64,000 bases of DNA from Plasmodium malariae (taxonomy: Eukaryota > Apicomplexa > Aconoidasida > Haemosporida > Plasmodiidae): assembly GCF_900090045.1 (NCBI RefSeq), contig NW_021638312.1:186001-250000 (forward strand). The letters are read 5' to 3'. A program made the position numbers and the translations under genes. Shown one piece after another: positions 62,809-64,000 of the stretch (positions within the stretch are counted from its first letter, which is position 1; every line of letters starts with the position of its first letter). The notes beneath the pieces are model-generated. The model was not told the origin of the DNA, ran no database searches, and saw only the letters and a list, made by a program, of their open reading frames with translations.

Positions 62809-64000
62809 AATAAATAATAAAAATATGTATTATTCTTTTTAAAAGTTATTAGTATGAAATAGTATATATAATATTTTTTGTTATCTACTTAGTAAAACTA
62901 TCTATATATCATATACTATCACATAGCCACATGAGTATATTTGGTCTTTTTCTACATACAATAGCAAAAATATATTTTCTTAGCGTTTTTTTGAATTTAA
63001 TATCTTTATATTTTTATAATTATATTATAATGTATAGTGTTAATTCAACTAAATATTATGGTTTTATATATTTGTTTATTGGTATAAATAGATTTTTATT
63101 AATAATATATTCTTTTTTTTTTAAATTAATATATAATGACTCAATCATTTTTTATTTATAAAACTGTCAAAATATATATTTGTACTAAATATGTACTGCT
63201 TCTCAGTTTATATTATTTTCTACAATAAAATTATTATTTGTTAAGGATATTAATAAAATGTTTTATAATTTTTATATTAAAAATGCGTGGTTCTTTTTCT
63301 ATGTTTTAATGAAAGAAAGTAAGTATATATAGTTACATTGATATGTGCGTATATACTTTTATTACTTAGGAAAAAACTTAATATATATTCTACTATATAT
63401 CTGTTATGTAATATACCTTATAAAAGATATTAATTGTACAAATATTTTTATGAAACTTCAATTTTTTTTTCATCAATTAAATGTGAAATTATAATTATAT
63501 ATTAAAATGTTATTGTTAACAATTATGGATTATTTATGATTACTTATCAGTGTGTGGATCTAATATTAGGAAAATTAAGTGAAATCTAAAACGAATTATA
63601 ATATGAGTTTTACTAATTGAAGTGATAATAAAATTTAAAAAAAAATTTATTAAATACATAATGTATTGAAAATAAATAAAAAAATATAAGTTATTTTTAT
63701 TTTTCATGTCTGTGGAATATTAGATTAATGAATTAAATTTCATTACATATTAAAACATAATATGAATAAACTTTTTTTTTTTTTATAGATTTAAATTTCT
63801 AAATTACATTTAAAAGTATAGAAATAATCATTAGGAGCAATTAAAATGAATACATTTGGGGGATATTACTTCATCATGTGTAAATGTATATTTGTTGCAT
63901 TTTTTATAGTAGTACATAAATATATTAAATATTTAACATTATCTTTCATATATATGAGTATACAAATAATTTATATAGAGTATTAATAAAGCTATAATAT
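62809..64000. other. fam-l 3' flank and AT-rich sequence to the window end
   Basis: The first 500 bp are a fam-type 3' flank. The apparent frame at 62931-63161 is rich in Phe, Ile and Tyr and lies within this flank. A frame from an ATG at 63846 with a hydrophobic start lacks any family mark. No telomere repeat is present. Confidence 0.55.

Noticed and set aside
1..64000. Search by eye for telomere repeats, tRNA, rRNA, CRISPR arrays and bacterial-type mobile elements
   Set aside because: None was seen; the sequence is a eukaryotic, intron-bearing, AT-rich subtelomeric region.

Overview
The window looks like an internal stretch of a subtelomere from a human-malaria-type Plasmodium, most likely P. 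malariae or a P. malariae-like species. The evidence is very strong AT bias, long poly-A/poly-T and (TA)n tracts, short AT-rich introns with GT...AG ends, a signal-peptide exon 1 followed by a large exon 2, and a mix of multigene families: fam-l/fam-m two-membrane-span exported proteins, PIR, STP1 and a tryptophan-rich antigen. As I know the literature, fam-l and fam-m belong to the P. malariae lineage. No telomere-type repeat, housekeeping gene, tRNA or rRNA was seen. The species name is an inference.

Layout. 0-16.5 kb: three + strand copies of a fam-like exported protein with a short C-terminal half (201-1008 intact; 5873-6667 and 15647-16448 broken), with a PIR-like gene between them at 10272-12143 that carries a one-base frameshift. 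18-22 kb: two decayed PIR fragments placed tail to tail, then an intact two-exon minus-strand gene for a secreted or exported protein of unknown function (21090-21885). 25.8-26.9 kb: a badly decayed STP1 cytoplasmic exon. 30-37.7 kb: broken fam-l, intact fam-m, and a truncated fam-l tail. 41.6-48.2 kb: a frameshifted tryptophan-rich antigen and a complete four-exon STP1, both on the minus strand. 54-62.8 kb: a second fam-l (broken), fam-m (intact), fam-l (broken) module. The rest is AT-rich intergenic sequence with a few weak coding relics.

How it fits together. These families are thought to act at the surface of, or inside, the infected red cell; nothing forms a metabolic pathway. The two l-m-l modules share intergenic sequence as well as genes, so they look like copies of one duplicated unit. 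Five fam copies share two short 5' elements at near-fixed distances from the start codon. Both fam-m copies are open from start to stop at the same length (285 aa), while all four fam-l copies are broken. fam-l and fam-m are told apart here by C-terminal type. The family membership is firm; which of the two names goes with which type is from memory and could be swapped. All fam copies lie on the + strand; if they face the telomere, as reported for fam-l/fam-m doublets, the telomere lies to the right.
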